Positions 33,845 to 45,632 of a stretch of 48,856 nt of DNA are shown here, one piece after another. The stretch is from Helicobacter rodentium ATCC 700285 (GTDB taxonomy: Bacteria > Campylobacterota > Campylobacteria > Campylobacterales > Helicobacteraceae): positions 1-48,856 of the forward strand of contig NZ_JHWC01000013.1 of NCBI RefSeq assembly GCF_000687535.1, in the 5' to 3' direction. Below the pieces are notes generated by a model. It saw only the letters and a list, made by a program, of their open reading frames with translations, was not told where the DNA came from and made no database searches. A program made the position numbers and the translations under genes. Position 1 is the stretch's first letter. Each line of letters begins with the position of its first letter.

Positions 33845-34266
33845 GATTTTGCTTAATCTAAAAAAGTGCAGTCATCTATCATATTGCGCTGAAGCAGAAT
33901 CTCCATTCGCGATTCTATTGTAAAGACTATTAAATGTGCTATTATAGATTGCTTCATCTCTCACTTTATTCGTTTCTCGCAAGGACGCAGTGGTTTATTT
34001 TTGTCATTGCGAGGCGAAGCCGAAGCAATCCATAATATTGCAAAAATTAGATTTAACAATGGAATCTTGAAGGAAGTGCATTATTTATGGATTGCCACGA
34101 TTCTACAAGTGGAATCTCGCAAGGACGAAGTAGGAAAATGCGGGTGTGTTACATTATAAATTTGTGGTTCAAAGCGAGTGCAAATGCTTACACAAATGCA
34201 CACAGCGAAAAGCTAAAGGCTTTTTTGGAAACGACAAAAAACCCCGCAAATAGCGGGATTTAAAGT
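33845..34266. repeat. Gene-free stretch with interspersed palindromic repeats
   Basis: Units include ATTATAGATTGCTTCATCTC then TCGCAAGGACGCAG (about 33951-33990), and GTCATTGCGAGGCGAAGCCG then AAGCAATCCATAATATTGC (about 34001-34039). Also present are the connector CAATGGAATCTTGAAGGAAG (about 34057) and ATGGATTGCCACGATTCTAC then GTGGAATCTCGCAAGGACG (about 34086-34126). The right end carries the terminator at 34235-34257. No gene was seen. Confidence 0.65.
34235..34257 (-). terminator. Rho-independent terminator of the YwqK-repeat gene
   Basis: On the minus strand CCCGC-TATTT-GCGGG is followed by GTTTTTT, about ten bases beyond the stop codon of the gene ending at 34267. This is a classic intrinsic terminator. 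Confidence 0.85.
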
Positions 34267-35673
34267 CTAATTTTCGCAAAAGTTAATGTATTCATTAAAG
34301 CTTTTATCAATATATTTATAAAAACTTATATCATAGCCTTCATTAAGCTTATGCAATATGGATACAATACTCTCGTCTGCCACAAGAGTTTTGCCATTGG
34401 CGCATTTTAAATTATTATCTAAAAGGGTAAAAGCAAGTTTGCCATTTTTGTGGTAGATTTCTATGGCACCCTCTAGCTTGTCGTTTTTATAAGGAATCTT
34501 TATTTGAACTTCTCCGCTTTCATAATATCGTTTTTTTATTCCCTCCACTTTACCATTGCTAAATGGAATCTCATTGTCAAGCTTTCCATTCTCGTACCTT
34601 TTTACAACCCCATCTGCCACACAATTTTTGTATGGAATCTCGGCAGTAAGATTCCCATTTTTGGCGTAATGTCTCGCGATTCCGTCTTGTTCATTGTTTT
34701 TAAATGGTATTTCTGCTGAAAGATTCCCATTGTTATGATAAAATTTTGCAATCCCCTCTACCTTGTCGTTTTTATAAGGAATTTCTTTTTGAATCGCCTC
34801 CCCATCTCCATAATATTGCGTTTGTATTCCTTCCATTTTGCCATTTTTATAAGTAGTTGTAATCCAAAGTTTCTCGCCAACATAATATTTTTCAACCCCG
34901 TCTTTCATATCATTTTTATAGGGCGTCTCGCTTTTAAGTCTCATTCTAAGTTTGTCATTATTATAATACTGTCGCTCAATCCCCTCTTTTTTCCCATTTT
35001 TATAAGGAATACTCTCAAGGATTTTCCCGCTCACACTATATTTTTTTGCAACCCCCTCTTTTACGCCATTTTTATAAGGAGTTTCCACTTTAAGCCCCGC
35101 TCCTTCATAATATACTTTTGTGGTTCCGTCTATTTTGCCATTTTTGTAGGGAGCTTTTGCCCAAATCCACCCACTTCTGTAATATTCTTTCTTGACTCCC
35201 TCTAGGATTCCGTTTTTGTAGGGAAATTCACTCTCAAGCACTCCATTTTCGTGATATCGCCTAATAATCCCGTCTTCTTTGCCGTTTTTGAAATAGGATT
35301 TCGTCCAAACTCCTCCGTCTAAATAATAGCTTGTATCAGCCCCGTTTTTTATGTTGTTTTTATAAGTTGTTTCCCATTCAAGATTCCCATTCTCATAATA
35401 CCATTTTTCCACCCCCTCTTTATTGCCATTTTTTAATGGAATCTCACCCTTGCGTTTCCCGTTTGCATAATAAAATATTGCCACCCCCTCTTTTACGCCT
35501 TTTTTATATGATACTTCGTAATACTCTCCCTCATCTAGCATTGTTTTTGCTATGCAACCACTGATTTTATCCTCTTCGCTTTGACAAACTTTAAGATTCT
35601 GCTCTGTGGGCGTTAGCGCAGAGCAACCACTTAAAACCGCGATTCCTGATGCCATTAGAATATATTTTATCAT
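34267..35673 (-). CDS. Lipoprotein built of YwqK/MORN-like tandem repeats
   Basis: A 468-residue lipoprotein: signal MIKYILMASGIAVLSGC with lipobox LSGC, mature from Cys17. About 15 tandem units of roughly 24 residues follow, each like YYENG-x-L-x-x-E-x-PYKNGKxEG (examples: PYKNGKKEGIERQYY, PYKNDKVEGIAKFYH). The units diverge from each other, so the DNA repeats are imperfect. The last 60 residues (NNLKCANGKTLVADESIVSIL) are unique. The family is annotated as YwqK, an antitoxin-like or MORN-variant repeat protein, and its function is unclear. I chose ATG 35673, with AGAGGAAAGG upstream. A strong terminator follows, so it is probably monocistronic. It may lie on the cell surface or in the periplasm. 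Confidence 0.85.
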   Translation of the reverse strand: MIKYILMASGIAVLSGCSALTPTEQNLKVCQSEEDKISGCIAKTMLDEGEYYEVSYKKGVKEGVAIFYYANGKRKGEIPLKNGNKEGVEKWYYENGNLEWETTYKNNIKNGADTSYYLDGGVWTKSYFKNGKEDGIIRRYHENGVLESEFPYKNGILEGVKKEYYRSGWIWAKAPYKNGKIDGTTKVYYEGAGLKVETPYKNGVKEGVAKKYSVSGKILESIPYKNGKKEGIERQYYNNDKLRMRLKSETPYKNDMKDGVEKYYVGEKLWITTTYKNGKMEGIQTQYYGDGEAIQKEIPYKNDKVEGIAKFYHNNGNLSAEIPFKNNEQDGIARHYAKNGNLTAEIPYKNCVADGVVKRYENGKLDNEIPFSNGKVEGIKKRYYESGEVQIKIPYKNDKLEGAIEIYHKNGKLAFTLLDNNLKCANGKTLVADESIVSILHKLNEGYDISFYKYIDKSFNEYINFCEN

Positions 35674-35801
35674 CACCTTTCCTCTGTTTTTTATTGTTTT
35701 AGCTAATCTAGCATAAAAAACAAAGATGAATCTTTGCAAAAATTAGCGGGATTATGGATTGCTTCGTCTTTTATTGCGTTTATTTAATCTGTTTTCTCCC
35801 G
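35674..35801. other. Short intergenic region with partial palindromic repeat
   Basis: Promoter region of the YwqK-repeat gene. It includes ATTATGGATTGCTTCGTC (about 35751-35768), a half unit of the window's repeat family. No clear -10 box. Confidence 0.4.
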
Positions 35802-36095
35802 TTATGAAAGCGGTGTTGTAAAAGGTGTTGTTGGTGGAATCTTTCCAATCACGCAACCTACAATATAGACTTTATGTTGCTGACAAAACTCTAAAAAAGA
35901 TTGTAGGGTTGCACCATTTTTCGCGCTCTTTTTTGTCGTTTTTATGTAAGTGCTACATTGCTCTCCAAATCTTGAGGAATAGTTTGCATTTAAATGAGAG
36001 AAACCTTTAAAGAAGGCATTGAAAATTTCCAAATGAACACATTGTTTGATGATGGTAGTTTTAGGCTTAAAGCCATTCTTGTCGCTTGGTGTAAA
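35802..36095 (-). pseudogene. Open frame continuing in phase after the FapA-like gene; possible gene remnant
   Basis: Directly after the TAA of the FapA-like gene (36096-36098) the same frame stays open for 97 codons to TAA 35802. The encoded sequence looks protein-like: KTTIIKQCVHLEIFNAFFKG, SSRFGEQCSTYIKTTKKSAK, NGATLQSFLEFCQQHKVYIV. The only start codon in a usable place is TTG 36032, without a ribosome site. I do not recognise the family. It could be a remnant of a gene displaced here, or chance. Confidence 0.35.
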
Positions 36096-37874
36096 TTATT
36101 GCTTTTGTGGGCGCATTTCATCAATCCAGCTTAGCAAGGATAAATCAAAATCTTGATTGCTTCTTAGTCGGAAAAAATCTCCATCTTTGATGACTTCAAA
36201 CAAATGCGCAGGGGCTTCTTGGCTAAGAATCGTTTTAAGTGTTTCTTCGCGATTGCCTGTGTAGGCTTTGAATTTAATCATTGTTTCTGCGGTTGGAGGA
36301 GTTCCGCGAATAATCATTTTTGCATTGAGTGCGCCCTCATCAATACTTTTTAATCTTACTTCGTTCGTATAGTAAAGATTGATAATCTCTTTATACTCTA
36401 CCAAATGCTCTTTATAGTGTTCTAGGGCTTTTTCATACTGATCCACAATGCTTTGGAGGTTTTTGGGTAGCTTTTCCTCTGGCTTTTCCTCTTGGTCTTT
36501 TTGGATTTTATGCACTTTGCCTTGAGAAGCAAGTAAATAAGCGTAAATTTCGTCCATTTGTTTTCTTAAATGTCTTAGTCGGATTTTGATTTGGTCGGAG
36601 AGCATTACATAATCCAATCGGTCGCGGCGCATAAAGGAGAATTTTGCAGGATTCAACTCAAAGGTGTTGTGTTCGCCCAAAACATTATCTACTACAAGGC
36701 TGAATCTAGGATAAATTTCGTTATAAGAACGCACATCTTTGATATAAATATAATCTGCCATAATTGTGCCACCAAGTGTGCTGTTGATGTAGGCGACTTT
36801 GGCTTCCACGCTTCCTTTTTCTAGCACATCAATCACGACGGTGTGTGCTTTGATTGCGCCACGATGAGAGCCGATAAACGCGGTGTCTGTTTGAATTTTG
36901 GACTTGCTGTGCGTTTGCCCGTCAATATTGAGCGATTTAGGTTGTGGAGACGATTCGGGCTTGTTGTCTGCCGTGTCTTGAGTGTTAGTAGGGGATTGTT
37001 TGGTGTTTAGCTCATCACTGATGATAAAGCAAAGCGGTTTGATTTCTTTGAAAAATCCGTCTTTTGCCGCTTGAAATTTGATTCTATCTACATCTTCACG
37101 CGCACGAATGCTTGTATCTACGCTTACAGCGTTGGCTTGGATTGGCTTAATGGATAGAATCTCACCCTTAAGATTCCGTCCTATGCGTCCTGCCACAGGT
37201 TTAATGTATTCAAAAAGCTCATCGCCTTTATGCACGGCTTGCATACAGATTTTGGGGACAAAAACATTGGAATCTTGGGTGTTTGTGCTTAGGATTTCTG
37301 TTTGCAGGTTTTGATAGACTTTGATTGCGCCGTCTTTTCCCTCCACACTTGCCACTCCTGTGCCAACACTAAGAATCGTTTTGGGTGAAATTTTCCCGCG
37401 AATTAAATCGTTGATGAACGCGTCAATCTGTGTAGAGAGTTTGCCATATTCCCTGATTCCCACTAGATAATCTTGTAAAATCATTGTTTTGTAAAGTTCT
37501 TGATAGATTTCAAATTTCAATTCATCGTGGTGTTTGATTTGGTTATTGCATAGCAAAACAGCGTGTAAGGCGGTGTTTTCATTGGCAATAAGTTTGATTC
37601 CAAAGGTTCTTGGCGGTTTTTCGCTTTTTTTACAAATTTCAATTTTGTAGAGTTGCTTAATATCAATGTTGGCGATGAAGTTGGAGTTTTTGTTAAAAAG
37701 GGTTGTGTCGCTTACGGGTTTGTATTTATTCTCGCCTTTTTTGCTATAAAAGGTGCGAAAATCTAATAAATAAAAGTCAATATCTTCACCAAAATTTTTG
37801 CGTTCTTGCAACAAAAGATTCCGCAAATTTTTTACATCGTTAAAAGTTTTGTATCCCTTTGGCGCAAATGTCAT
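36096..37874 (-). CDS. FapA family (DUF342) protein
   Basis: A 592-residue cytoplasmic protein of the FapA/DUF342 family. N-terminal region of about 150 residues; central DUF342 beta-helical domain with ILSVGTGVASVEGKDGAIKV, KPVAGRIGRNLKGEIL and GAIKAHTVVIDVLEKGSVEA; then a coiled coil (about 430-520) and a small C-terminal domain. Residues 290-325 form a Ser/Pro/Gln-rich insertion (NTQDTADNKPESSPQPK). Relatives are implicated in flagellar assembly in Vibrio (FapA, by FlhF-type polar control) and are widespread in Campylobacterota. The ribosome site is weak (AGGAAAC some 13 bases away). It follows the hemerythrin gene by 14 bases. Confidence 0.85.
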   Translation of the reverse strand: MTFAPKGYKTFNDVKNLRNLLLQERKNFGEDIDFYLLDFRTFYSKKGENKYKPVSDTTLFNKNSNFIANIDIKQLYKIEICKKSEKPPRTFGIKLIANENTALHAVLLCNNQIKHHDELKFEIYQELYKTMILQDYLVGIREYGKLSTQIDAFINDLIRGKISPKTILSVGTGVASVEGKDGAIKVYQNLQTEILSTNTQDSNVFVPKICMQAVHKGDELFEYIKPVAGRIGRNLKGEILSIKPIQANAVSVDTSIRAREDVDRIKFQAAKDGFFKEIKPLCFIISDELNTKQSPTNTQDTADNKPESSPQPKSLNIDGQTHSKSKIQTDTAFIGSHRGAIKAHTVVIDVLEKGSVEAKVAYINSTLGGTIMADYIYIKDVRSYNEIYPRFSLVVDNVLGEHNTFELNPAKFSFMRRDRLDYVMLSDQIKIRLRHLRKQMDEIYAYLLASQGKVHKIQKDQEEKPEEKLPKNLQSIVDQYEKALEHYKEHLVEYKEIINLYYTNEVRLKSIDEGALNAKMIIRGTPPTAETMIKFKAYTGNREETLKTILSQEAPAHLFEVIKDGDFFRLRSNQDFDLSLLSWIDEMRPQKQ

Positions 37875-37888
37875 TATCTTTTTGTTTC

Positions 37889-38554
37889 CTAGAATTGTTT
37901 AAAATATTTTTTAGCAAGTTCTTCGAAATTATCCTCATCGTCCAAGCTAGAATCGCGATAAACAATCGGCTGTTTGCATACTTTGCAACGGACGAATGTG
38001 TTTTCCTCTTGCATAATTTTGTGTAAAGTGTCGCAAACTTTAAATTCTTTTAAATAGCATAGGCAAATGTATTTGTGCCATTGCCCCTTTTTTATGTCCT
38101 CTGTTTCGGCTATGATTCTTGTTTTTTGCTCTAGGCTATAAGGAATCTCTTTTACATCGTGCAAACGATTACGATAAGATTCTATTTGTTTGTCTTCGCC
38201 TAAAATATGGACAATAAGCCAGTTATGCAAACATTCGTAAAACTCTTTTGCGCTATGCTCCACATCTTCTAAATCCATTAATAACATAGAGAGGTTAGAA
38301 ATCAATTCGCGATGACGCGTTTTGTGCGCATTTAAGAAAGGATAGCCAATATGTTGCATATATTTTTCTTCATCATTAAAATGCTCTTTCGCGCTTTCAA
38401 TGACGGCATTCATTCGCGATTCTAACTCTTGTGCCTTGTTGGGAGAAGTGCTTTGAACAAAGGCTTTTGTTTCAACAAGCAGTTGCATAAATGCCTTATG
38501 CTGCTCATCTAAATGTTGATTTTTGATGCTAAACTCTTCACTCCACTCTAGCAC
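37889..38554 (-). CDS. Bacteriohemerythrin with C-terminal cysteine-rich extension
   Basis: A 221-residue protein. The hemerythrin fold (residues 1-125) keeps all the usual diiron ligands: H19, H58, E62, H77, H81, H116 and D121 (motifs LDEQH, EHFNDEEKYM, NAHKTRH, WLIVHILGED). A C-terminal extension of about 80 residues has C164xC166, C174 and C190xxC193 (KYICLCYLKEF; VRCKVCKQP), which looks like a zinc ribbon. Start GTG 38554 is preceded by AAGGA five bases away; a GTG 12 codons upstream has no ribosome site. A TATAAT lies at 38605-38610. Hemerythrins bind O2 or NO or protect Fe-S enzymes; in Campylobacter they do the latter. The tail suggests a sensor or partner-binding role. Confidence 0.85.
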   Translation of the reverse strand: MLEWSEEFSIKNQHLDEQHKAFMQLLVETKAFVQSTSPNKAQELESRMNAVIESAKEHFNDEEKYMQHIGYPFLNAHKTRHRELISNLSMLLMDLEDVEHSAKEFYECLHNWLIVHILGEDKQIESYRNRLHDVKEIPYSLEQKTRIIAETEDIKKGQWHKYICLCYLKEFKVCDTLHKIMQEENTFVRCKVCKQPIVYRDSSLDDEDNFEELAKKYFKQF

Positions 38555-38590
38555 TTTTATCCTTGTTTGTCTTTGAAAAAATGGAATCAC

Positions 38591-38978
38591 AAAAAATTTC
38601 TATAATTATAATATTTTGCACTTTAAATTTACTTTTATAATATAAAGTTTATTTAATTATTCAAGATTCCATTGTAAAGATTTCTATATGCTAAATTATA
38701 GATTGCCGCACTCCGCTACGCTTCGTTCGCAATGACGAAAAACCAAAGTGTCTGCCACTGCGTCATTGCGAGATTCTGCGTTAGCGGAATCGTGGCAATC
38801 TATAATCTAACATACCTATAAATTTTACAACAGAATCCTAAAAATGAGATTCTATATCATAAATTTGCAGCTCAAAGCAGTGAATTTACTTGCGCAAATG
38901 CACGCCACGATTCCTTGCAGAATCTCGCAATGCCACAAGGATAAGCGTTTCTTGCATTGAGGTAGGAATCACAAAGGA
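38591..38978. repeat. Gene-free stretch with the cleanest paired palindromic repeat
   Basis: At 38695-38808 a whole composite unit is seen. ATTATAGATTGCCGC opens arm 1 and CGCAATGACG closes it. After a spacer, CGTCATTGCG opens arm 2 and GTGGCAATCTATAAT closes it. Arm 2 holds the inner stem GATTC-TGCGTTAGCG-GAATC. The flank AAGATTCCATTGTAAAG (38664-38680) recurs near other copies. A further fragment lies at about 38907-38935. No gene was seen. Confidence 0.75.
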
Positions 38979-41565
<2,587 letters not shown>

Positions 41566-41629
41566 TGAAAATGCTTTGTGGGCGTTGTTGTTGTGAAGCC
41601 TCGTTAATGTTGTAAGCAGAGCGTTTTAT

Positions 41630-41758
41630 TTTTCGTCATTGTGAGAATGCGTAGCATTCGTGGCAATCTATAATGTTGCGTTTCTTGAAAGATTCCATTG
41701 CAAAATTTCTTGTATGCAAGATTATGGATTGCTTCGGACAAGTCCTTGCAATGATAAG
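41630..41758. repeat. Interspersed palindromic repeat pair with connector
   Basis: GTCATTGTGAGAATGCGTAG then CATTCGTGGCAATCTATAAT (41635-41674), the connector AAGATTCCATTGCAAAAT (41689-41706), then ATTATGGATTGCTTCGGAC ... CCTTGCAATGATAAG (to 41758). This is unit-connector-unit in tail-to-tail order. No gene was seen in 41566-41760. Confidence 0.7.
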
Positions 41759-41760
41759 CT

Positions 41761-43062
41761 TCATAATGTGCGCAGAATCTCCCCGAGCGATTCTATAATG
41801 TAACTTGCCTGTTCTTGCGTCAAAACATAAGGGGGCATTAAATAAATCGTGTTGCCAAGTGGGCGCAGTAGCAACCCATATCTTAAGCCCTTGTTAAAGA
41901 CTTCTAAGCCCTTGCGCTCTCCCTCAAAGCCACTCAAATCAAAGGCAAAAACCATTCCTTGATGTCTAAGATTCTGCACGCAGTCAAACTCTAGCAATTC
42001 TTGCAATCTCTCCCGAATAAATTGCGAGAGAATCGCATTTTTCTCTAGCACATTATCGTTTTGAAAAATATCTAGCACTGCGTTCGCACACGCACACGCA
42101 AGGGCATTGCCTGTGTAGGAATGGGAATGCAAAAAGGCTTTATGTTCCTCATAGGGCGCGTAAAAGAGTTGGTAAATTGCATTGGTTGTAACTACGACAG
42201 AAAGCGGCAAGTATCCCCCTGTGATTCCTTTGCTTAAGGCTAGAAAATCCGGCACAACCCCGCATTGTTCATAGGCAAACAGACTTCCCGTGCGCCCAAA
42301 TCCTACCGCAATTTCATCAAAAATCACATACACTCCCGCTTCTTGACACATTTTTACCGCTTCTTGCACGAATTTCGCGCTATACATATTCATATTTCCT
42401 GCGCATTGAATCAGTGGTTCTAGCACAAATGCGGCAATCTCGTCCTTGTGTCCTTGTAAGAGGGAATTTAGGGATTCCAAAGATTCCGCATAATCCTCGC
42501 CTTTTGGGGCTTTAACCTTTAGCGTTTCTAGCAAAAGTGGCTGATACACTTGCGTATAAATCCCCACATCGCCAACACTTAACGCACCGATGGTTTCTCC
42601 GTGATAGGCGTTTTCTAGGCATATAAATTTATTTTTTTTCTTACCAGCAATCGCACAAGCGTGGAATGCCATTTTTAGCGCAACTTCAATCGCGCTTGAG
42701 CCATTATCGGCGTAGAAGCACTTGCCAAATTTGGAATCCAAAAGCCCCAAAAGTCGGTGCGATAATTCAATGATAGGCTTGTGCGTAAAACCCGCAAAGA
42801 TAATGTGTTCTAAGGATTCTAACTGCTCCTTTAGTTTTGCGTTGATGTAAGGATTGCAATGCCCAAAGAGATTCACCCACCAGCTAGAAACGCAGTCCAA
42901 ATACGCCCGATTCTCAAAATCGTAGAGATACACGCCTTGCGCTTTTTTAATAGGGATTAGCGGAATGTTTGCCTCGTGGTCGTGCATTTGTGTGCAAGGA
43001 TGCCAAATGCAAGAGAGGTCTAGCTCCTTAAGTTTCGCGGATTCTGTGTTGCTTGGTGTCAT
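41761..43062 (-). CDS. bioA: Adenosylmethionine-8-amino-7-oxononanoate aminotransferase
   Basis: A PLP enzyme of biotin synthesis that makes 7,8-diaminopelargonate, with SAM as amino donor. A 433-residue class III aminotransferase: [11 protein letters not shown] near the start, [54 protein letters not shown], and the PLP lysine K278 (ALSKGITGG). The N-terminal WHPxTQ pattern separates BioA from other class III enzymes. AAAGG precedes the ATG. No other bio gene is in the window. Confidence 0.96.
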   Translation of the reverse strand: MTPSNTESAKLKELDLSCIWHPCTQMHDHEANIPLIPIKKAQGVYLYDFENRAYLDCVSSWWVNLFGHCNPYINAKLKEQLESLEHIIFAGFTHKPIIELSHRLLGLLDSKFGKCFYADNGSSAIEVALKMAFHACAIAGKKKNKFICLENAYHGETIGALSVGDVGIYTQVYQPLLLETLKVKAPKGEDYAESLESLNSLLQGHKDEIAAFVLEPLIQCAGNMNMYSAKFVQEAVKMCQEAGVYVIFDEIAVGFGRTGSLFAYEQCGVVPDFLALSKGITGGYLPLSVVVTTNAIYQLFYAPYEEHKAFLHSHSYTGNALACACANAVLDIFQNDNVLEKNAILSQFIRERLQELLEFDCVQNLRHQGMVFAFDLSGFEGERKGLEVFNKGLRYGLLLRPLGNTIYLMPPYVLTQEQASYIIESLGEILRTL

Positions 43063-43154
43063 TTTGTTGCCTTTAATTGTGGATAGTTTAGGGTAGATTG
43101 TAACATAAATTCATTATAACTGCTTATTTTTGTGAGACTTTGTAAGGGTAAAAT

Positions 43155-43210
43155 CTCGTCATTGCGAGATTCTGCACTAGCGGAATCGCGGCAATCCATA
43201 ATCTTGCATA
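43155..43210. repeat. Single interspersed palindromic repeat unit
   Basis: CGTCATTGCGAGATTCTGC then ACTAGCGGAATCGCGGCAATC and CATAATCTTGCATAAAG. The inner stem GATTC/GAATC is present, as at 38695. The remainder of 43063-43353 is AT-rich and holds the hairpin at 43317-43339. Confidence 0.7.
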
Positions 43211-43316
43211 AAGCAATCTTTAGATTGGACACAACCCTTTATAAGGTTTTGCGCTAATGTGGTGGCAAACCTTTATCGGTTGGGTGAAATTTCTAAAACT
43301 TAGCGAGGGTGAGAGA

Positions 43317-43339
43317 ATCTCTAGCTTAGGGCTAGAGAT
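43317..43339 (-). terminator. Hairpin after the autotransporter gene
   Basis: A perfect 9-bp stem (ATCTCTAGC with GCTAGAGAT) and a five-base loop, about 15 bases beyond the stop. The tail on the minus strand is TCTCTC rather than a pure T-run, so termination may be moderate. Confidence 0.6.
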
Positions 43340-43353
43340 TTGCAATAGAGTGA

Positions 43354-45597
43354 TTAAAATTTATATTTTAATCCAGCCTGTCCTGTGAGATAGGTTTCAT
43401 TCTTGCTCTCTACTTTTCCTGCAAGGATTTGTTTTACACCCACGCCCACATTTAAGCTTAGTTGCTCTGTGAGATTCATATTTCCGCCCATAATCAATCC
43501 GCCATAAGTCTTTTTCTTATCGTCGGTTCTTACTTGCGTAAAGAACGCATTGTTAGCAGCCAAAGTTACATTATAATCATCCGAGCTATTGAGCACATAT
43601 TGTTCAATTTTTGGAATCGCAAAGAAATAAGAGGATTCGTTGAAATATTTTCTAAATTCTGCTCCAACTTCTAAACTTAGAGAATTATTCTTGCTAGAAT
43701 CCATTTTCTTATCAATCAATCCTTTGTCGGTATGGCTTGGAATATAGCTAAAGTAATAGTTTGCCCCCACAAAAGGCTTAATCACTAAGCTTTTATCCTC
43801 TAGTTCTAACTTCCTGCCCACATTTGCGCTAAGCCCTAAGAATTTACTTGTGTAATCCCCGCTATAAGTTCCGTCTGTTTGGACATAATTTGTATCCATT
43901 GGAGAGATTTGCCCATAACCCTTTAAATTTAGTTCCCACAAAGAATCTAAATGGATATTAGAGTAAATTCCTAGTTGATAGTTATCGCTTTCTTGTTTGA
44001 AAGAGGAATCTTTGAGTGTAGAATTTGCATAGGTAAAATAAGCTCCCAATAAAACACTCTCCGTGATATATTTATCCGCTCCTACACTAATCCCATACAA
44101 TCCCCCACTATGAGAATCAATGATATTTGCCCCGCCAAAGACATTTGCCCATACGCTTTGTGCATAAGTGTTGTCTAGGTAGTTTGGTGCGACATCACTT
44201 GCGAGTGAAGCAAGTTTGAGTTTAGAAAGCTTTGCGGCATAAGTGTTATAAGGATTGTTTTGCATTGCAATTCTTGAGCCAATAGACATATCATTTGCCA
44301 CAGAAATCGTTGTGTTGGTTGCTTGGGTAAAGTTGCTTGTGCTTTTACCGCTCTCTTGTGTGTCGTTTTTAATGTCAATGGCAAGTTGGATTCCCTCTCT
44401 ACTCATCAAGTCTGCCCCAAAAGAGCCAAGAGAATCTGCAATCCCACGCAAAGCAAGAGTGGCTGTCATATCCTCATCATTTAAGCCTCCTGTAACAGCA
44501 TTGATATAGGCTTTATCGTCGGTTGGGTCAATAGAATTTAGCGCAGTTTTGGCTTCGTTTAGTGCAGTGGTAATTTTATTTTGAAGTTCAGCAGAAAATT
44601 CTCCTAAGTTATCAGCTCCCCCTTCTTCCGCAATTTCTATCAGCTTATCTATCGCGGCTTTATCAAATGCAATTTGATTTTCAGTTTTGGTTGCTTCCTC
44701 TGTCGCTCCACCATTGGCGATGAGTTTTCCATTTTCTGCCTTGAGTTCGTATTCTACTAAGGAAACGCCATTAATATTATCTAAATCTAGTGCATCTTCT
44801 GGAGTATCGGACTTAGCATTTGCATAAATCTCGCCAAGCAAGGCAGAATCTGAAATGTAGTCTCTAAATGAAATGGTTTTACTTCCACTTATTTTATTGT
44901 CTGCTATATTTGAATTGAAACTTTTTGCCTCAATCAGTGTAAGATTATTTGCCTCTAATGCAGTAAAGCTATCTGTGATGAGATAAAAGCCGGTATTTGA
45001 AATCGTTGCATTTCCATTAGCTCTTATGATTCCTCCCTTATAAAAGTTAAGTTCTGAATTTGTAATGCTTAAATCTCCCCCAACTCCCAAATTGCCGCTA
45101 TAAGTTTGTCCGCCATAAGGACCGCCAATAATAAATACTTCAGAGTTTGTAATCTCTAAATTTGAGTTGATTCCTTGTCGCTGTCTTACTTCTAGTGCTA
45201 TGTTTTGCAGTATGGTGTTTCCAACGACTTGATTGTCTCTGCCCACATCTAAATTAAGGATTCGTGCAGAAACATCGCATCCGCCTGAGTGGTTAGGATC
45301 ACAAGGGCTTGTCCTGCTAGAATCTTTAATCGTAAGCGTATTGCCTCCTATATCAACCCAAATATCTTGATTGCTATTGCCAAAAAATTCACTATCACTC
45401 AAATTAAAATTGATTGTTGTATCCTCTTTGTTTCCTTGATACACCCAAGTATTTTCGCTATCAAGCTTGAAATATTGCTCAAAATCTGCTTGATTAGTAA
45501 TCGTAATGTCTGCTGCATTTAATTGTGCCCCAAGCAGTGCCATAGAGCCACCAAGTAAAGCTTTGGTAGCAAAGTAGGAAAGTTTTGTTTTTGCCAT
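43354..45597 (-). CDS. Autotransporter (type Va) outer-membrane protein
   Basis: A 747-residue protein. Signal peptide MAKTKLSYFATKALLGGSMALLGAQLNA. The passenger (about 29-300) is rich in Asn, Ser, Thr and Gly with a beta-helix look (LEITNSEVFIIGG, LGVGGDLSITNSELNF). A helical linker follows (about 300-430, many Ala/Glu). The beta-barrel (about 485-747) has SVWANVFGGANIID and ends in LKYKF, the C-terminal phenylalanine required for barrel insertion. The passenger is short for the family and has no recognised activity. A G13 run between -35 and -10 boxes suggests on/off switching. ATTTAGGAG is its ribosome site. Confidence 0.9.
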   Translation of the reverse strand: MAKTKLSYFATKALLGGSMALLGAQLNAADITITNQADFEQYFKLDSENTWVYQGNKEDTTINFNLSDSEFFGNSNQDIWVDIGGNTLTIKDSSRTSPCDPNHSGGCDVSARILNLDVGRDNQVVGNTILQNIALEVRQRQGINSNLEITNSEVFIIGGPYGGQTYSGNLGVGGDLSITNSELNFYKGGIIRANGNATISNTGFYLITDSFTALEANNLTLIEAKSFNSNIADNKISGSKTISFRDYISDSALLGEIYANAKSDTPEDALDLDNINGVSLVEYELKAENGKLIANGGATEEATKTENQIAFDKAAIDKLIEIAEEGGADNLGEFSAELQNKITTALNEAKTALNSIDPTDDKAYINAVTGGLNDEDMTATLALRGIADSLGSFGADLMSREGIQLAIDIKNDTQESGKSTSNFTQATNTTISVANDMSIGSRIAMQNNPYNTYAAKLSKLKLASLASDVAPNYLDNTYAQSVWANVFGGANIIDSHSGGLYGISVGADKYITESVLLGAYFTYANSTLKDSSFKQESDNYQLGIYSNIHLDSLWELNLKGYGQISPMDTNYVQTDGTYSGDYTSKFLGLSANVGRKLELEDKSLVIKPFVGANYYFSYIPSHTDKGLIDKKMDSSKNNSLSLEVGAEFRKYFNESSYFFAIPKIEQYVLNSSDDYNVTLAANNAFFTQVRTDDKKKTYGGLIMGGNMNLTEQLSLNVGVGVKQILAGKVESKNETYLTGQAGLKYKF

Positions 45598-45632
45598 TTT
45601 GACTCCTAAATTTAAGATAACATTAAGGCAAA

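Noticed and set aside
34504-35205. Long plus-strand open frames opposite the YwqK-repeat gene
   Set aside because: They are mirror images of the tandem repeats (periodic FCNPLxxAIFI patterns), have no ribosome sites, and lie fully inside a well-supported gene.
34267-35673. Periodic DNA repeats of about 70 bases, considered as a CRISPR-like array
   Set aside because: The repeats are imperfect and in frame, and they encode a continuous 24-residue protein repeat; there are no unique spacers.
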